Shown here piece after piece: positions 8,950 to 16,095 of a stretch of DNA of 37,582 nucleotides; position 1 is the stretch's first letter; every line of letters starts with the position of its first letter. This stretch comes from an uncultured Acetobacteraceae bacterium. GTDB lineage: Bacteria > Pseudomonadota > Alphaproteobacteria > Acetobacterales > Acetobacteraceae. The notes below the pieces were generated by a model. The model was not told where the DNA came from. It saw only the letters and a program-made list of their open reading frames with translations, and ran no database searches. The position numbers were made by a program, and so were the translations under genes. Location of the stretch: contig CADCTL010000242.1 in NCBI GenBank assembly GCA_902805625.1, positions 1 to 37,582 of the forward strand. Reading direction: 5' to 3'.

Positions 8950-9423
8950 ATGGACATGGGCGAGATCATTGGAACAACCGCCGAAGACGTTGTCGCGCGG
9001 CGCCGCTGGATGGGTGTGCTGGCGCGGGCGAGCGGGGCCGAGATCGCGGCCCGCTTGCGGGAAGCGGCGCCTTTGCCGCCGCACACACGGCTCCGTGGGC
9101 CGGAGATCGGGCTGGTGATGGCACGCGGACGGCAGGGCGGCGACGGCGCGCCCTTCAACTTGGGCGAGATAACCGTCACCCGCTGCACCGTCGGCCTCGG
9201 CAGCGCCGCCGTGGGCCATGCCTACGTCGCTGGCCGCGACGCGCGGAAGGCGGAACTGGCTGCGGTGTTGGACGCGGCCTTGCAGGACCGGGCGCTGCGG
9301 CCCGGCTTGTTGGACGCGGTCATCGAGCCGCTGGCAACGGCGCAGGCCGAGCGGGCGGCGCGCACCGCACGCAAGGCGGCGGCGACGCGTGTGGACTTCT
9401 CCACTTTGGCGGTGATGCGGTGA
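8950..9423 (+). CDS. phnG: C-P lyase core subunit PhnG
   Basis: PhnG is part of the PhnGHIJ core complex. With PhnI it takes part in attaching methylphosphonate-type substrates to the ribose of ATP, displacing adenine. The protein carries the PhnG hallmarks RRRWMGVLARASGAEIAARL near the N-terminus, GLVMARGRQGGDGAPFNLGE, then TVTRCTV and GHAYVAGRDARKAELAAVLDA. Length is 157 residues from ATG 8950, or 155 from ATG 8956. Neither start has a ribosome site, and a predicted -10 box lies directly before them, so ATG 8956 may be a leaderless start. The stop overlaps the phnH GTG start by 4 nt. Confidence 0.95.
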   Translation: MDMGEIIGTTAEDVVARRRWMGVLARASGAEIAARLREAAPLPPHTRLRGPEIGLVMARGRQGGDGAPFNLGEITVTRCTVGLGSAAVGHAYVAGRDARKAELAAVLDAALQDRALRPGLLDAVIEPLATAQAERAARTARKAAATRVDFSTLAVMR

Positions 9424-10004
9424 GGGCGGCGGCGCTTTCCCCCGGCCTTGCCGATCCCGTGGCGGACGCGCAGGGCTGCTTCCGCGCCGTGTTGGACGCG
9501 ATGAGCCGGCCCGGCTCGGTGCGCCGCGTCCCTGCGGATGTGCGGCCGCCCGCCCCGCTCGTCCCGGCCGCCGCGGCCGTGCTGCTGACTCTGGCCGACG
9601 CGGCGACGCCGGTTTGGACCGATGCCGGCCCCGACGCCGCGGCTTGGCTGGCCTTCCACGCCGGCTGCCCATTGGCGACCTCGCCCGAGGACGCCGCTTT
9701 CGTCCTCGCCTGCGGCTCGCCGCCCTCGCTCGGCGTCTTGGTCCAGGGCACGGACGAGGAGCCGCATCGGAGCGCGACGTTGATCGCCCAGGTGGCGGCG
9801 CTGGAGGCCGGAAGCGGCGGCTGGCGTTTGCGCGGACCGGGCATCGAGGCGGAGCACCGGCTCCGCGTGTCCGGTTTGCCGAGCGACTTCACCGCGCGGT
9901 GGGGCGCCAACCGGGCCGCCTTCCCACGCGGTGTGGACCTCGTGCTCTGCGCCGGGCGCGAGGTCGCCGCGCTGCCCCGCACCACCGCGATCGAGGAGGG
10001 CTGA
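9420..10004 (+). CDS. phnH: C-P lyase core subunit PhnH
   Basis: PhnH (194 residues) is a structural subunit of the C-P lyase core complex with a fold resembling PLP-dependent transferases but lacking the cofactor. The N-terminal block PVADAQGCFRAVLDAMSRPG is diagnostic. Other family blocks are AAVLLTLADAATPVW, a FHAGCPL segment and GTDEEPHRSATLIAQV. The start is GTG 9420, overlapping the phnG stop as GTGA, so translation is coupled. Its own stop is 4 nt before phnI GTG 10009. The position between phnG and phnI is the standard order. Confidence 0.94.
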   Translation: MRAAALSPGLADPVADAQGCFRAVLDAMSRPGSVRRVPADVRPPAPLVPAAAAVLLTLADAATPVWTDAGPDAAAWLAFHAGCPLATSPEDAAFVLACGSPPSLGVLVQGTDEEPHRSATLIAQVAALEAGSGGWRLRGPGIEAEHRLRVSGLPSDFTARWGANRAAFPRGVDLVLCAGREVAALPRTTAIEEG

Positions 10005-10008
10005 ACGC

Positions 10009-11103
10009 GTGGCCTACGTGGCGGTGAAGGGCGGCGAGCAGGCCATCGGCAATGCCCATGCTTGGCTGGACGAGGCGCGGCGCGGCGACGCGGCGCTGCC
10101 CGCCGTGTCCGTCCGGCAGATCGAGGAGCAGTTGTCGCTGGCGGTGGACCGGGTGATGGCGGAGGGTGCCTGCCACGACCGTTCTCTCGCGGCGCTCGCC
10201 ATCAAGCAGGCGCGCGGGGACCTGATCGAGGCCGCCTTCCTGCTGCGTGCGTACCGCACCACCCTGCCCCGGTTCGGCGCGTCCTTGCCGCTCGACACCG
10301 GCGCCATGCGGGTGCGGCGGCGCGTCAGCGCCACCTACAAGGACCTGCCGGGCGGGCAGGTGCTCGGCCCCACCTTCGACTACACGCACCGGCTGCTGGA
10401 GTTCGCGCTCGCGGCGGATGAAGGCGAGCCGCCGGTGCCAGCGCCGGAAGTCCCGGCCGACGGGGCGACGGCGCCGCGCGTCACCGGGCTGCTGGCGCAG
10501 GAAGGCTTGATGGCGGACGAGCCTCCGTCGGACGCCGAGCCGGGCGACCTGACGCGCGAGCCGTTGGAGATCCCCGCCGACCGGCCGCTCCGCTTGCAGG
10601 CGCTGGCGCGGGGCGACGAGGGTTTCCTGCTCGGCCTCGGCTACTCGACGCAGCGCGGCTACGGCAACGCGCACCCCTTCGTGGGCGAGCTTCGCATGGG
10701 CGAGGTGGCGGTGGAGATCGCGCCGCCGGAGCTGGGCTTCGCGGTGGAGATCGGCGACATCCTCGTGACCGAATGCCAGATGGTGAACCAGTTCGCCGGC
10801 AGCCGGCACGAGCCGCCGCAGTTCACCCGCGGCTACGGCCTCGTCTTCGGGCAGGGCGAGCGGAAGGCGATGGCGATGGCGCTGGTGGACCGGGCGCTGC
10901 GCTCGGCGGAGCTGGGCGAGGAGACGGGGGCGCCGGCGCAGGACGCGGAGTTCGTGCTGTACCATTGCGACAACGTGGAGGCGACGGGCTTCGTGGAGCA
11001 CCTGAAGCTGCCGCACTACGTGGATTTCCAGAGCGAGCTTGAGAAGCTCCGCTCGCTCCGGGCGGCGGTCGCGGCCGGCGCGGAACGGGAAGCGGCGGAA
11101 TGA
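10009..11103 (+). CDS. phnI: C-P lyase core subunit PhnI
   Basis: PhnI (364 residues) is the nucleosidase subunit that, with G, H and L, forms ribose-1-phosphonate 5'-triphosphate from ATP and phosphonate. It starts (as GTG) MAYVAVKGGEQAIGNAHAWL, a strongly conserved N-terminus. Other family blocks are LIEAAFLLRAYRTTLPR, GYSTQRGYGNAHPFVGELR, ILVTECQMVNQF and YHCDNVEATGFVEHLKLPHYVDFQSEL near the C-terminus. A strong GAGGAGGG ribosome site lies about 9 nt before GTG 10009, which decides the start over an upstream open extension. The stop overlaps phnJ as ATGA. Confidence 0.96.
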   Translation: MAYVAVKGGEQAIGNAHAWLDEARRGDAALPAVSVRQIEEQLSLAVDRVMAEGACHDRSLAALAIKQARGDLIEAAFLLRAYRTTLPRFGASLPLDTGAMRVRRRVSATYKDLPGGQVLGPTFDYTHRLLEFALAADEGEPPVPAPEVPADGATAPRVTGLLAQEGLMADEPPSDAEPGDLTREPLEIPADRPLRLQALARGDEGFLLGLGYSTQRGYGNAHPFVGELRMGEVAVEIAPPELGFAVEIGDILVTECQMVNQFAGSRHEPPQFTRGYGLVFGQGERKAMAMALVDRALRSAELGEETGAPAQDAEFVLYHCDNVEATGFVEHLKLPHYVDFQSELEKLRSLRAAVAAGAEREAAE

Positions 11104-11969
11104 GCGCGGCGCCGCAAGACGCGGCCGGCGGCGGGACGCTCGCCGGCTACAACTTCGCCTACCTCGACGAGGACACCAAGCGGATGATCCGCCGCGCGCT
11201 GCTCAAGGCGGTGGCTATCCCGGGCCATCAGGTGCCCTTCGGCTCGCGCGAGATGCCGCTGCCCTATGGGTGGGGCACGGGCGGCATCCAGGTGACGGCG
11301 AGCGTCATCGGGCCGGACGACACGCTTAAGGTGATCGACCAGGGCGCCGACGACACCACCAACGCCGTGTCCATCCGCCGCTTCTTCGGCCGTGTCGCCG
11401 GCGTCGCCACGACGGAGCGCACCGCCGAAGCGACGGTCATCCAAACCCGCCACCGCATCCCTGAAACGCCGCTGCGCGAGGGCCAGATACTCGTCTACCA
11501 GGTGCCCATGCCGGAGCCGCTGTTCCGCTTGGAGCCGCGCGTGGCGGAGACGCGGCGTCTCCACGCGCTCGGCGACTACGGGCTGATGCACGTGAAGCTC
11601 TACGAGGACATCGCGCGGCGAGGCGAAGTGACGATCTCCTACAATTACCCGGTGATGGTGAACGGGCGTTACCTCATGTCGCCTTCGCCCATTCCCGCCT
11701 TCGACAACCCAAAGATGGACCGGATGCCGGCCTTGCAGCTCTTCGGCGCGGGGCGGGAGAAGCGCATCTACGCCGTGCCGCCCTACACCGCTGTGCGATC
11801 GCTCGACTTCGAGGACCACCCTTTCCGGCCGAACCGCGCCGACGCCGCCTGCGCGCTCTGCGGCAGCCGCGACAGCTACCTTGACGAGGTCGTGACGGAT
11901 GACCGCGGCGGGCGCCGCTTCCTCTGCTCCGACACCGACTATTGCGAACGGCGAAGGGCCGAGCAGTGA
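11100..11969 (+). CDS. phnJ: C-P lyase catalytic radical-SAM subunit PhnJ
   Basis: PhnJ is the radical S-adenosylmethionine enzyme that cleaves the carbon-phosphorus bond, releasing methane or another hydrocarbon and the ribose 1,2-cyclic phosphate. The four cysteines needed for the [4Fe-4S] cluster and the thiyl radical are all present at 251, 254, 276 and 282. Their spacing, C-x2-C-x21-C-x5-C, is exactly that of known PhnJ. The N-terminal part has YNFAYLDEDTKRMIRRA and PLPYGWGTGGIQ, the glycine-rich region expected to hold the glycyl radical site. Length is 289 residues (E. coli 281). Overlaps of 4 nt on both sides indicate tight coupling with phnI and phnK. Confidence 0.97.
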   Translation: MSAAPQDAAGGGTLAGYNFAYLDEDTKRMIRRALLKAVAIPGHQVPFGSREMPLPYGWGTGGIQVTASVIGPDDTLKVIDQGADDTTNAVSIRRFFGRVAGVATTERTAEATVIQTRHRIPETPLREGQILVYQVPMPEPLFRLEPRVAETRRLHALGDYGLMHVKLYEDIARRGEVTISYNYPVMVNGRYLMSPSPIPAFDNPKMDRMPALQLFGAGREKRIYAVPPYTAVRSLDFEDHPFRPNRADAACALCGSRDSYLDEVVTDDRGGRRFLCSDTDYCERRRAEQ

Positions 11970-12742
11970 GCGACGCGCCGATCCTGGAGGCGAGCGGACT
12001 CGACCTCCGCTTCGGGGCGGTTCCGGCGCTGGACGGCGTGGCGCTCGGCGTTTGGCCGGGCGAGGTGGTGGCGATCCTGGGTGAGTCCGGCTCCGGCAAG
12101 ACCAGCCTGCTGCGCGTGCTCTCCGGCGCGCTGGCGGCCGACGCCGGCGAGGTGCTCTACCGCAACGCGGCCGGCGCCCTCGTGCCGGTGCATGCGGCGG
12201 GCGAGGCGGCGTTGCGTCGGCTGGCCCGCACCGAATGGGGCTTCGTCCACCAGAACCCGCGCGACGGGCTGCGGCTCGGCGTGTCTGCCGGCGGCAACGT
12301 GGGCGAGCGGTTGATGGCCGTGGGGGCGCGGCACTACGGCGGCATCCGCGCCGCGGCCGCGGAGTGGCTGCGCCGGGTGGAAATCGACCCGGCGCGCATG
12401 GACGACCTGCCGCGCGACTTCTCCGGCGGGATGCAGCAGCGGCTGCAGATCGCGCGCACCCTGGTGACGCGTCCGCGACTCGTGTTCATGGACGAGCCGA
12501 CGGGCGGACTCGATGTTTCGGTGCAGGCGCGGCTTCTCGACTTGATCCGGGCGCTGGTGGCGGATCTCGGCCTCGCCGTGCTGCTGGTGACGCACGACAT
12601 CGCCGTGGCGCGGCTGCTGGCGCACCGGCTGGTGGTGATGCGGCGCGGACGGGTGGTGGAACACGGATTGACCGACCGCGTGCTGGACGATCCGCAGCAC
12701 GAGTACACGCAGCTCCTCGTTTCGTCGGTGCTCGCGGCATGA
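11966..12742 (+). CDS. phnK: ABC-type ATPase PhnK of C-P lyase
   Basis: PhnK is an ABC-family ATPase that docks onto the PhnGHIJ complex rather than a membrane permease. The 258-residue protein has Walker A GESGSGKT (39-46), the signature DFSGGMQQRLQIARTL and Walker B RLVFMDEPTGGLD, followed by the H-loop LLVTHDIAVARLL. The start is GTG 11966, overlapping the phnJ stop as GTGA; a TTG further upstream is less likely. The 4-nt overlap with phnL continues the operon. It resembles oligopeptide-type ATPases, as PhnK proteins do, but gene context settles the name. Confidence 0.94.
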   Translation: MSDAPILEASGLDLRFGAVPALDGVALGVWPGEVVAILGESGSGKTSLLRVLSGALAADAGEVLYRNAAGALVPVHAAGEAALRRLARTEWGFVHQNPRDGLRLGVSAGGNVGERLMAVGARHYGGIRAAAAEWLRRVEIDPARMDDLPRDFSGGMQQRLQIARTLVTRPRLVFMDEPTGGLDVSVQARLLDLIRALVADLGLAVLLVTHDIAVARLLAHRLVVMRRGRVVEHGLTDRVLDDPQHEYTQLLVSSVLAA

Positions 12743-13452
12743 ACGGCTGGGCGTTGCGGACTGAGGGGCTGGCGAAGACCTTCACTCTGCACCTCCAGGG
12801 CGGCGCGCGCTTGCCCGTGCTGCACGGGGTGGACCTGTCCGTGGCGCCGGGCGAATGCGTCGCCCTGGCGGGGCCTTCGGGCGCCGGCAAGTCCACGCTG
12901 ATGCGCTGCCTGTACGGCAACTACGGCGCGGAGGGCGGGCGCATCCTGCTCCGGCATCGTGGCGAGGCTGTCGATTTGACGGCGGCAGACGCGCGGCTGG
13001 TGCGGGAGGTGCGGCGCGAGACGCTGGGCCACGTCAGCCAGTTCCTCCGCGTGATCCCCCGGGTGCCCTCGCTCGACATCGTGGCCGAGCCCTTGGTGGC
13101 GCGCGGAATGGCCTTGGACGCGGCGAGGCAGAAAGCGAAGGACCTGCTCTCGCGGCTGAACATGCCCCCTGCCCTGCACGCGCTGCCCCCCGCCACCTTC
13201 TCCGGCGGCGAGCAGCAGCGCGTGAACTTGGCGCGGGGCTTCGCGCCGGGCTACCCCGTGCTGCTGCTGGACGAGCCGACCGCGAGCCTGGACGCCGCCA
13301 ACCGCGACGTGGCCGTGGCGCTGATCCGCGAGGCCAAGGCGGCGGGCGCGGCCGTGGTCGGCATCTTCCACGACACGGACGTGCGCGACCGCGTCGCGGA
13401 CCGCCTGTTCACCATCGAGCCCAGACCGGAGGCGAGCCGGAGCGCCGCATGA
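12739..13452 (+). CDS. phnL: ABC-type ATPase PhnL of C-P lyase
   Basis: PhnL (237 residues) is the second ABC-family ATPase of the C-P lyase system. In reconstituted systems it is needed with PhnGHI for the nucleosidase step, and it is more LolD-like in sequence. Walker A GPSGAGKS is at 45-52, signature FSGGEQQRVNLARGF, and Walker B VLLLDEPTASLD. The PhnL-specific N-terminus TFTLHLQGGARLPVLHGVDL and the Q-loop region GHVSQFLRVIPRV are present. ATG 12739 overlaps the phnK stop by 4 nt, and its own stop overlaps phnM the same way. Confidence 0.95.
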   Translation: MNGWALRTEGLAKTFTLHLQGGARLPVLHGVDLSVAPGECVALAGPSGAGKSTLMRCLYGNYGAEGGRILLRHRGEAVDLTAADARLVREVRRETLGHVSQFLRVIPRVPSLDIVAEPLVARGMALDAARQKAKDLLSRLNMPPALHALPPATFSGGEQQRVNLARGFAPGYPVLLLDEPTASLDAANRDVAVALIREAKAAGAAVVGIFHDTDVRDRVADRLFTIEPRPEASRSAA

Positions 13453-14594
13453 CCACCGCTGAGACCGTACTGACGAACGCCCTCCTCGTGCTGCCGGGCG
13501 AGGTGGTGCCCGGCACCGTCGTGCTCCGCGGCGGCCTGATCGCCGAGGTCCAACCGGAGCGGAGCGGCGCCGCCTCGGCGGAGGACTTGGACGGCGACCA
13601 CCTGATCCCCGGCGTGGTGGATCTCCACACGGACAACCTGGAGCGGCAGGTGCAGCCGCGCGCCAACGCCCGCTGGCCAAGCCGGTCCGCCATGCTGGCG
13701 CACGACGCGCAGTGCGCGGCGGCCGGCGTGACAACGGTGCTGGACGCGCTGTGCCTCGGCGACCTCGGCTTCGACAACGGGCGCGACCAGACCTTCTGGG
13801 ACGGCGTGCGCGACCTGGACGCGCTGGCCGACACGGGCCTGCTGCGGAGCGAGCACTTCCTGCATCTGCGCTGCGAGCTGCCGGCGCTCGACATGCCGCC
13901 GGCTTTGGAGTCGGTGGCCGACCACCCGCTCGTGCGGATGGTGAGCCTGATGGACCACTCGCCAGGCTACGGGCAGTACCGCGACCTCGACCGCTACCGG
14001 AAGATGCGGGTGCGGCAGACGCAGTTGGACGACGCCGGCATCGGGCGGCGCATCTCCGAGCTGCTGGAGCAGCGGGAGCGACTGCGCGAGCCGCAGCGGC
14101 GCTGGCTGCTGGAGCGCATCGCCCACCGCGCCCTGCCTCTGGCCAGCCATGATGACGACGACCCGGAGGAGATGGACCGCAACCGGCGCGACGGCGTCAC
14201 CATAAGCGAGTTCCCTGTGCTGATGGAGGCGGCCCGGCACGCCCGGACGCTCGGGATGGAAGTGATCGCCGGCGCGCCCAACGTGGTCCGCGGCGGCAGC
14301 CACTCCGGCAACGTGGCCGCGGCCGACCTGGTGCGGGAAGGCGCGGCGGACGCCTTGGCGAGCGACTACGTGCCGAGCGCCATGGTGGAGGCCGCGTGGC
14401 GCTGCGCGGCGCAAACAGGGCTCTCCCTGCCGGAAGCGGTGGCGATGGTCACGGACGCGCCCGCGCGCATGGCGCGGCTCGACGACCGCGGCCGGATCGC
14501 GCCGGGGTTGCGCGCCGACCTGGTGCGGGTGCGCGCGCACGACGGCCTGCCGGTGGTGCGGCAGGTCTGGCGCGGGGGCGCCAGGGTGGCATGA
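13449..14594 (+). CDS. phnM: Alpha-D-ribose 1-methylphosphonate 5-triphosphate diphosphatase PhnM
   Basis: PhnM is an amidohydrolase-fold metalloenzyme that removes pyrophosphate from the ribosyl-phosphonate triphosphate, giving the substrate of PhnJ. Length is 381 residues (E. coli 378). Metal-site motifs include PGVVDLHTDNLERQ near residue 57, the LASHDDD block, GAPNVVRGGSHSGN and the late ASDYVPSAM aspartate. The C-terminal KLG-type rim DRGRIAPGLRADLVRV is typical of this superfamily. ATG 13449 overlaps the phnL stop (ATGA). A DUF1045 gene follows 10 nt after the stop, so it is probably on the same transcript. Confidence 0.96.
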   Translation: MTTAETVLTNALLVLPGEVVPGTVVLRGGLIAEVQPERSGAASAEDLDGDHLIPGVVDLHTDNLERQVQPRANARWPSRSAMLAHDAQCAAAGVTTVLDALCLGDLGFDNGRDQTFWDGVRDLDALADTGLLRSEHFLHLRCELPALDMPPALESVADHPLVRMVSLMDHSPGYGQYRDLDRYRKMRVRQTQLDDAGIGRRISELLEQRERLREPQRRWLLERIAHRALPLASHDDDDPEEMDRNRRDGVTISEFPVLMEAARHARTLGMEVIAGAPNVVRGGSHSGNVAAADLVREGAADALASDYVPSAMVEAAWRCAAQTGLSLPEAVAMVTDAPARMARLDDRGRIAPGLRADLVRVRAHDGLPVVRQVWRGGARVA

Positions 14595-14604
14595 GGCCGG
14601 TCGC

Positions 14605-15300
14605 GTGATCGGGGCTCCGGCGCCGGGGGCGCGTCTCGCGCTGTACTGGACGCCGGACCTCGACGATCCGCTGCACCGGGCCGGCTCGTCCTGGCTGGGC
14701 CGCGACGCCGAGACCGGCGCGCCGTTGCCGCAGCCGCGCGTGCCGGGCGTCGATCTGTCCGCCATCACCGCCGACCCGCGCGGCTACGGGCTGCACTGCA
14801 CCCTGAAGGCGCCGTTCCGCCTCCGCGTCAGTTGGGCCGAGGCGCTGGACGCGGCGGCATCGTTGGCGGCGCGGCTCCGGCCGTTCGACCTGCCCCAGCT
14901 CGCGGTGCGTGATCTCGAAGGATTCCTCGCGCTGCGTGAAACGGCGCCCTGCCCGCCGCTGCGGGCGCTGGCGGACGCCTGCACGGAGGCGCTGGACGGG
15001 TGCCGGGCGCCGCCGGACGAGGCGGAGTTGGCGCGGCGGCGGCGGGCGAAGCTCTCGCCGGAGCAGGAGGCCAATCTGGCCCGCTGGGGCTACCCGCACG
15101 TCTTCGACGCTTGGCGGTTCCACGTGACGTTGACGCGGCGGCTCACGCCCGAGGAGAAAGCGGCGATCCTGCCCGCGGCGGAGGCGCATCTGCGCGGGGC
15201 GCTGGGTCATCCGAGGCGGGTCTCGTCGCTTTGCTTGTTCACCCAGGCGGGGCCTGGCGCGCCTTTCCTGGTCGCGGAGCGGATGCCCTTGGGTGGTTAG
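14605..15300 (+). CDS. DUF1045 2H phosphoesterase of phosphonate metabolism
   Basis: A 231-residue member of the DUF1045 family found in alphaproteobacterial phn operons. It has the two histidine motifs of the 2H phosphoesterase superfamily, His64 in GLHCTLKAPF and His173 in FHVTLT, which open cyclic phosphates in related enzymes. E. coli uses the unrelated metallo-enzyme PhnP to open 5-phosphoribosyl 1,2-cyclic phosphate, the product of PhnJ, and no phnP is present here. I infer, without proof, that this protein may do that step. The start is GTG 14605, 10 nt after phnM. It is the last gene of the operon; an octamer repeat follows. Confidence 0.9.
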   Translation: MIGAPAPGARLALYWTPDLDDPLHRAGSSWLGRDAETGAPLPQPRVPGVDLSAITADPRGYGLHCTLKAPFRLRVSWAEALDAAASLAARLRPFDLPQLAVRDLEGFLALRETAPCPPLRALADACTEALDGCRAPPDEAELARRRRAKLSPEQEANLARWGYPHVFDAWRFHVTLTRRLTPEEKAAILPAAEAHLRGALGHPRRVSSLCLFTQAGPGAPFLVAERMPLGG

Positions 15301-15305
15301 CGTCG

Positions 15306-15337
15306 CCTTACTTCCTTACTTCCTTACCGCCTTACTT
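15306..15337. repeat. Tandem 8-bp repeat, four copies
   Basis: CCTTACTT is repeated head-to-tail four times (15306-15313, 15314-15321, 15322-15329 and 15330-15337). The third copy is altered in its last two bases (CCTTACCG). It begins 5 nt after the DUF1045 stop, between that operon and the convergent phnN. It does not fold into a hairpin. It may be a slippage-prone simple repeat or a protein-binding site; no function is evident. The remaining 107 nt to phnN show nothing else I can name. Confidence 0.8.
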
Positions 15338-15444
15338 TCGGCCCTGTACGACCTTCGGACAAATCGGTGAGGTTCGGGTGTCGGCAAGTCGATCGTAGCT
15401 GTTTTGTTGCGGCGGCACGAGCGTTTCCGACCGGGCGGCGAAGC

Positions 15445-15999
15445 TCAGTCCGGGTGGTCTCCGCCGGCAGCGGTCTCCAGCAGCGCGGCCGCAACCTCCG
15501 CGGCACCGGCTTCCGGGGAGCGGTCGTTCACCACGCGGCGGACGCGCAAACCGGGCGGCAGCGGCGCTTCGCGGGCCAAGCGCGCGGCGATCGTGTCCGG
15601 GTCCTCGCGGCCGCGCGCGGCGAGGCGGGCCGCCAGGACGGCAGGCGGGGCGGTGATCTCCAGGACCAGCAGCGGGTAGCGGGAGGCCGCGTCGGCCAGC
15701 GCGCCGCGGGACAGGTTGGCGACGACGCAGCGGCCGGCGGCGAGGTCCGGTTCGATGTCGCGCGGGATTCCGTAGAGCAGGCCGTGCGCTTCCCACCACA
15801 GGGCGAAGCCGCCGGCGTCCCGGCGCTGGAGGAAGGCGTCGCGGTCCAACGGCTCGTGGTCCTCGCCGCCGGCCGAGGCCGGGCGGGTGATGGTTCGCCG
15901 GACGAATTTGAAGCGTCGATCGGGTCCGATACGCATCCGTGCGCCGGCCATCACCGTATCTTTCCCCGCCCCCGAGGGGCCGACAACCGCCACCAGCAT
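15445..15999 (-). CDS. phnN: Ribose 1,5-bisphosphate phosphokinase PhnN
   Basis: PhnN phosphorylates ribose 1,5-bisphosphate to PRPP, the last step that returns the ribose carrier of phosphonate degradation to metabolism. It is related to guanylate kinase. The 184-residue protein begins MLVAVVGPSGAGKDTVM with the P-loop at 7-15. It shows FVRRTITRPA and GEDHEPLDRDAF, the guanylate-kinase-like substrate loop, then GIPRDIEPDLAAGRCVVANLSR. It is convergent to the phnG-DUF1045 operon, so it must have its own promoter and is not directly under the operator at 8908-8940. The 96-nt gap on its 5' side is shared with the divergent gene at 16096. Confidence 0.93.
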   Translation of the reverse strand: MLVAVVGPSGAGKDTVMAGARMRIGPDRRFKFVRRTITRPASAGGEDHEPLDRDAFLQRRDAGGFALWWEAHGLLYGIPRDIEPDLAAGRCVVANLSRGALADAASRYPLLVLEITAPPAVLAARLAARGREDPDTIAARLAREAPLPPGLRVRRVVNDRSPEAGAAEVAAALLETAAGGDHPD

Positions 16000-16095
16000 G
16001 AATCCGCCCCCGATTGACCCCGCGCCTCGCCCTGCGCCAAACCGGGCCGGGATTCAACGCCGGGGCGGCCAGCGGGGCCGGGAGAGAAGCGCGCG

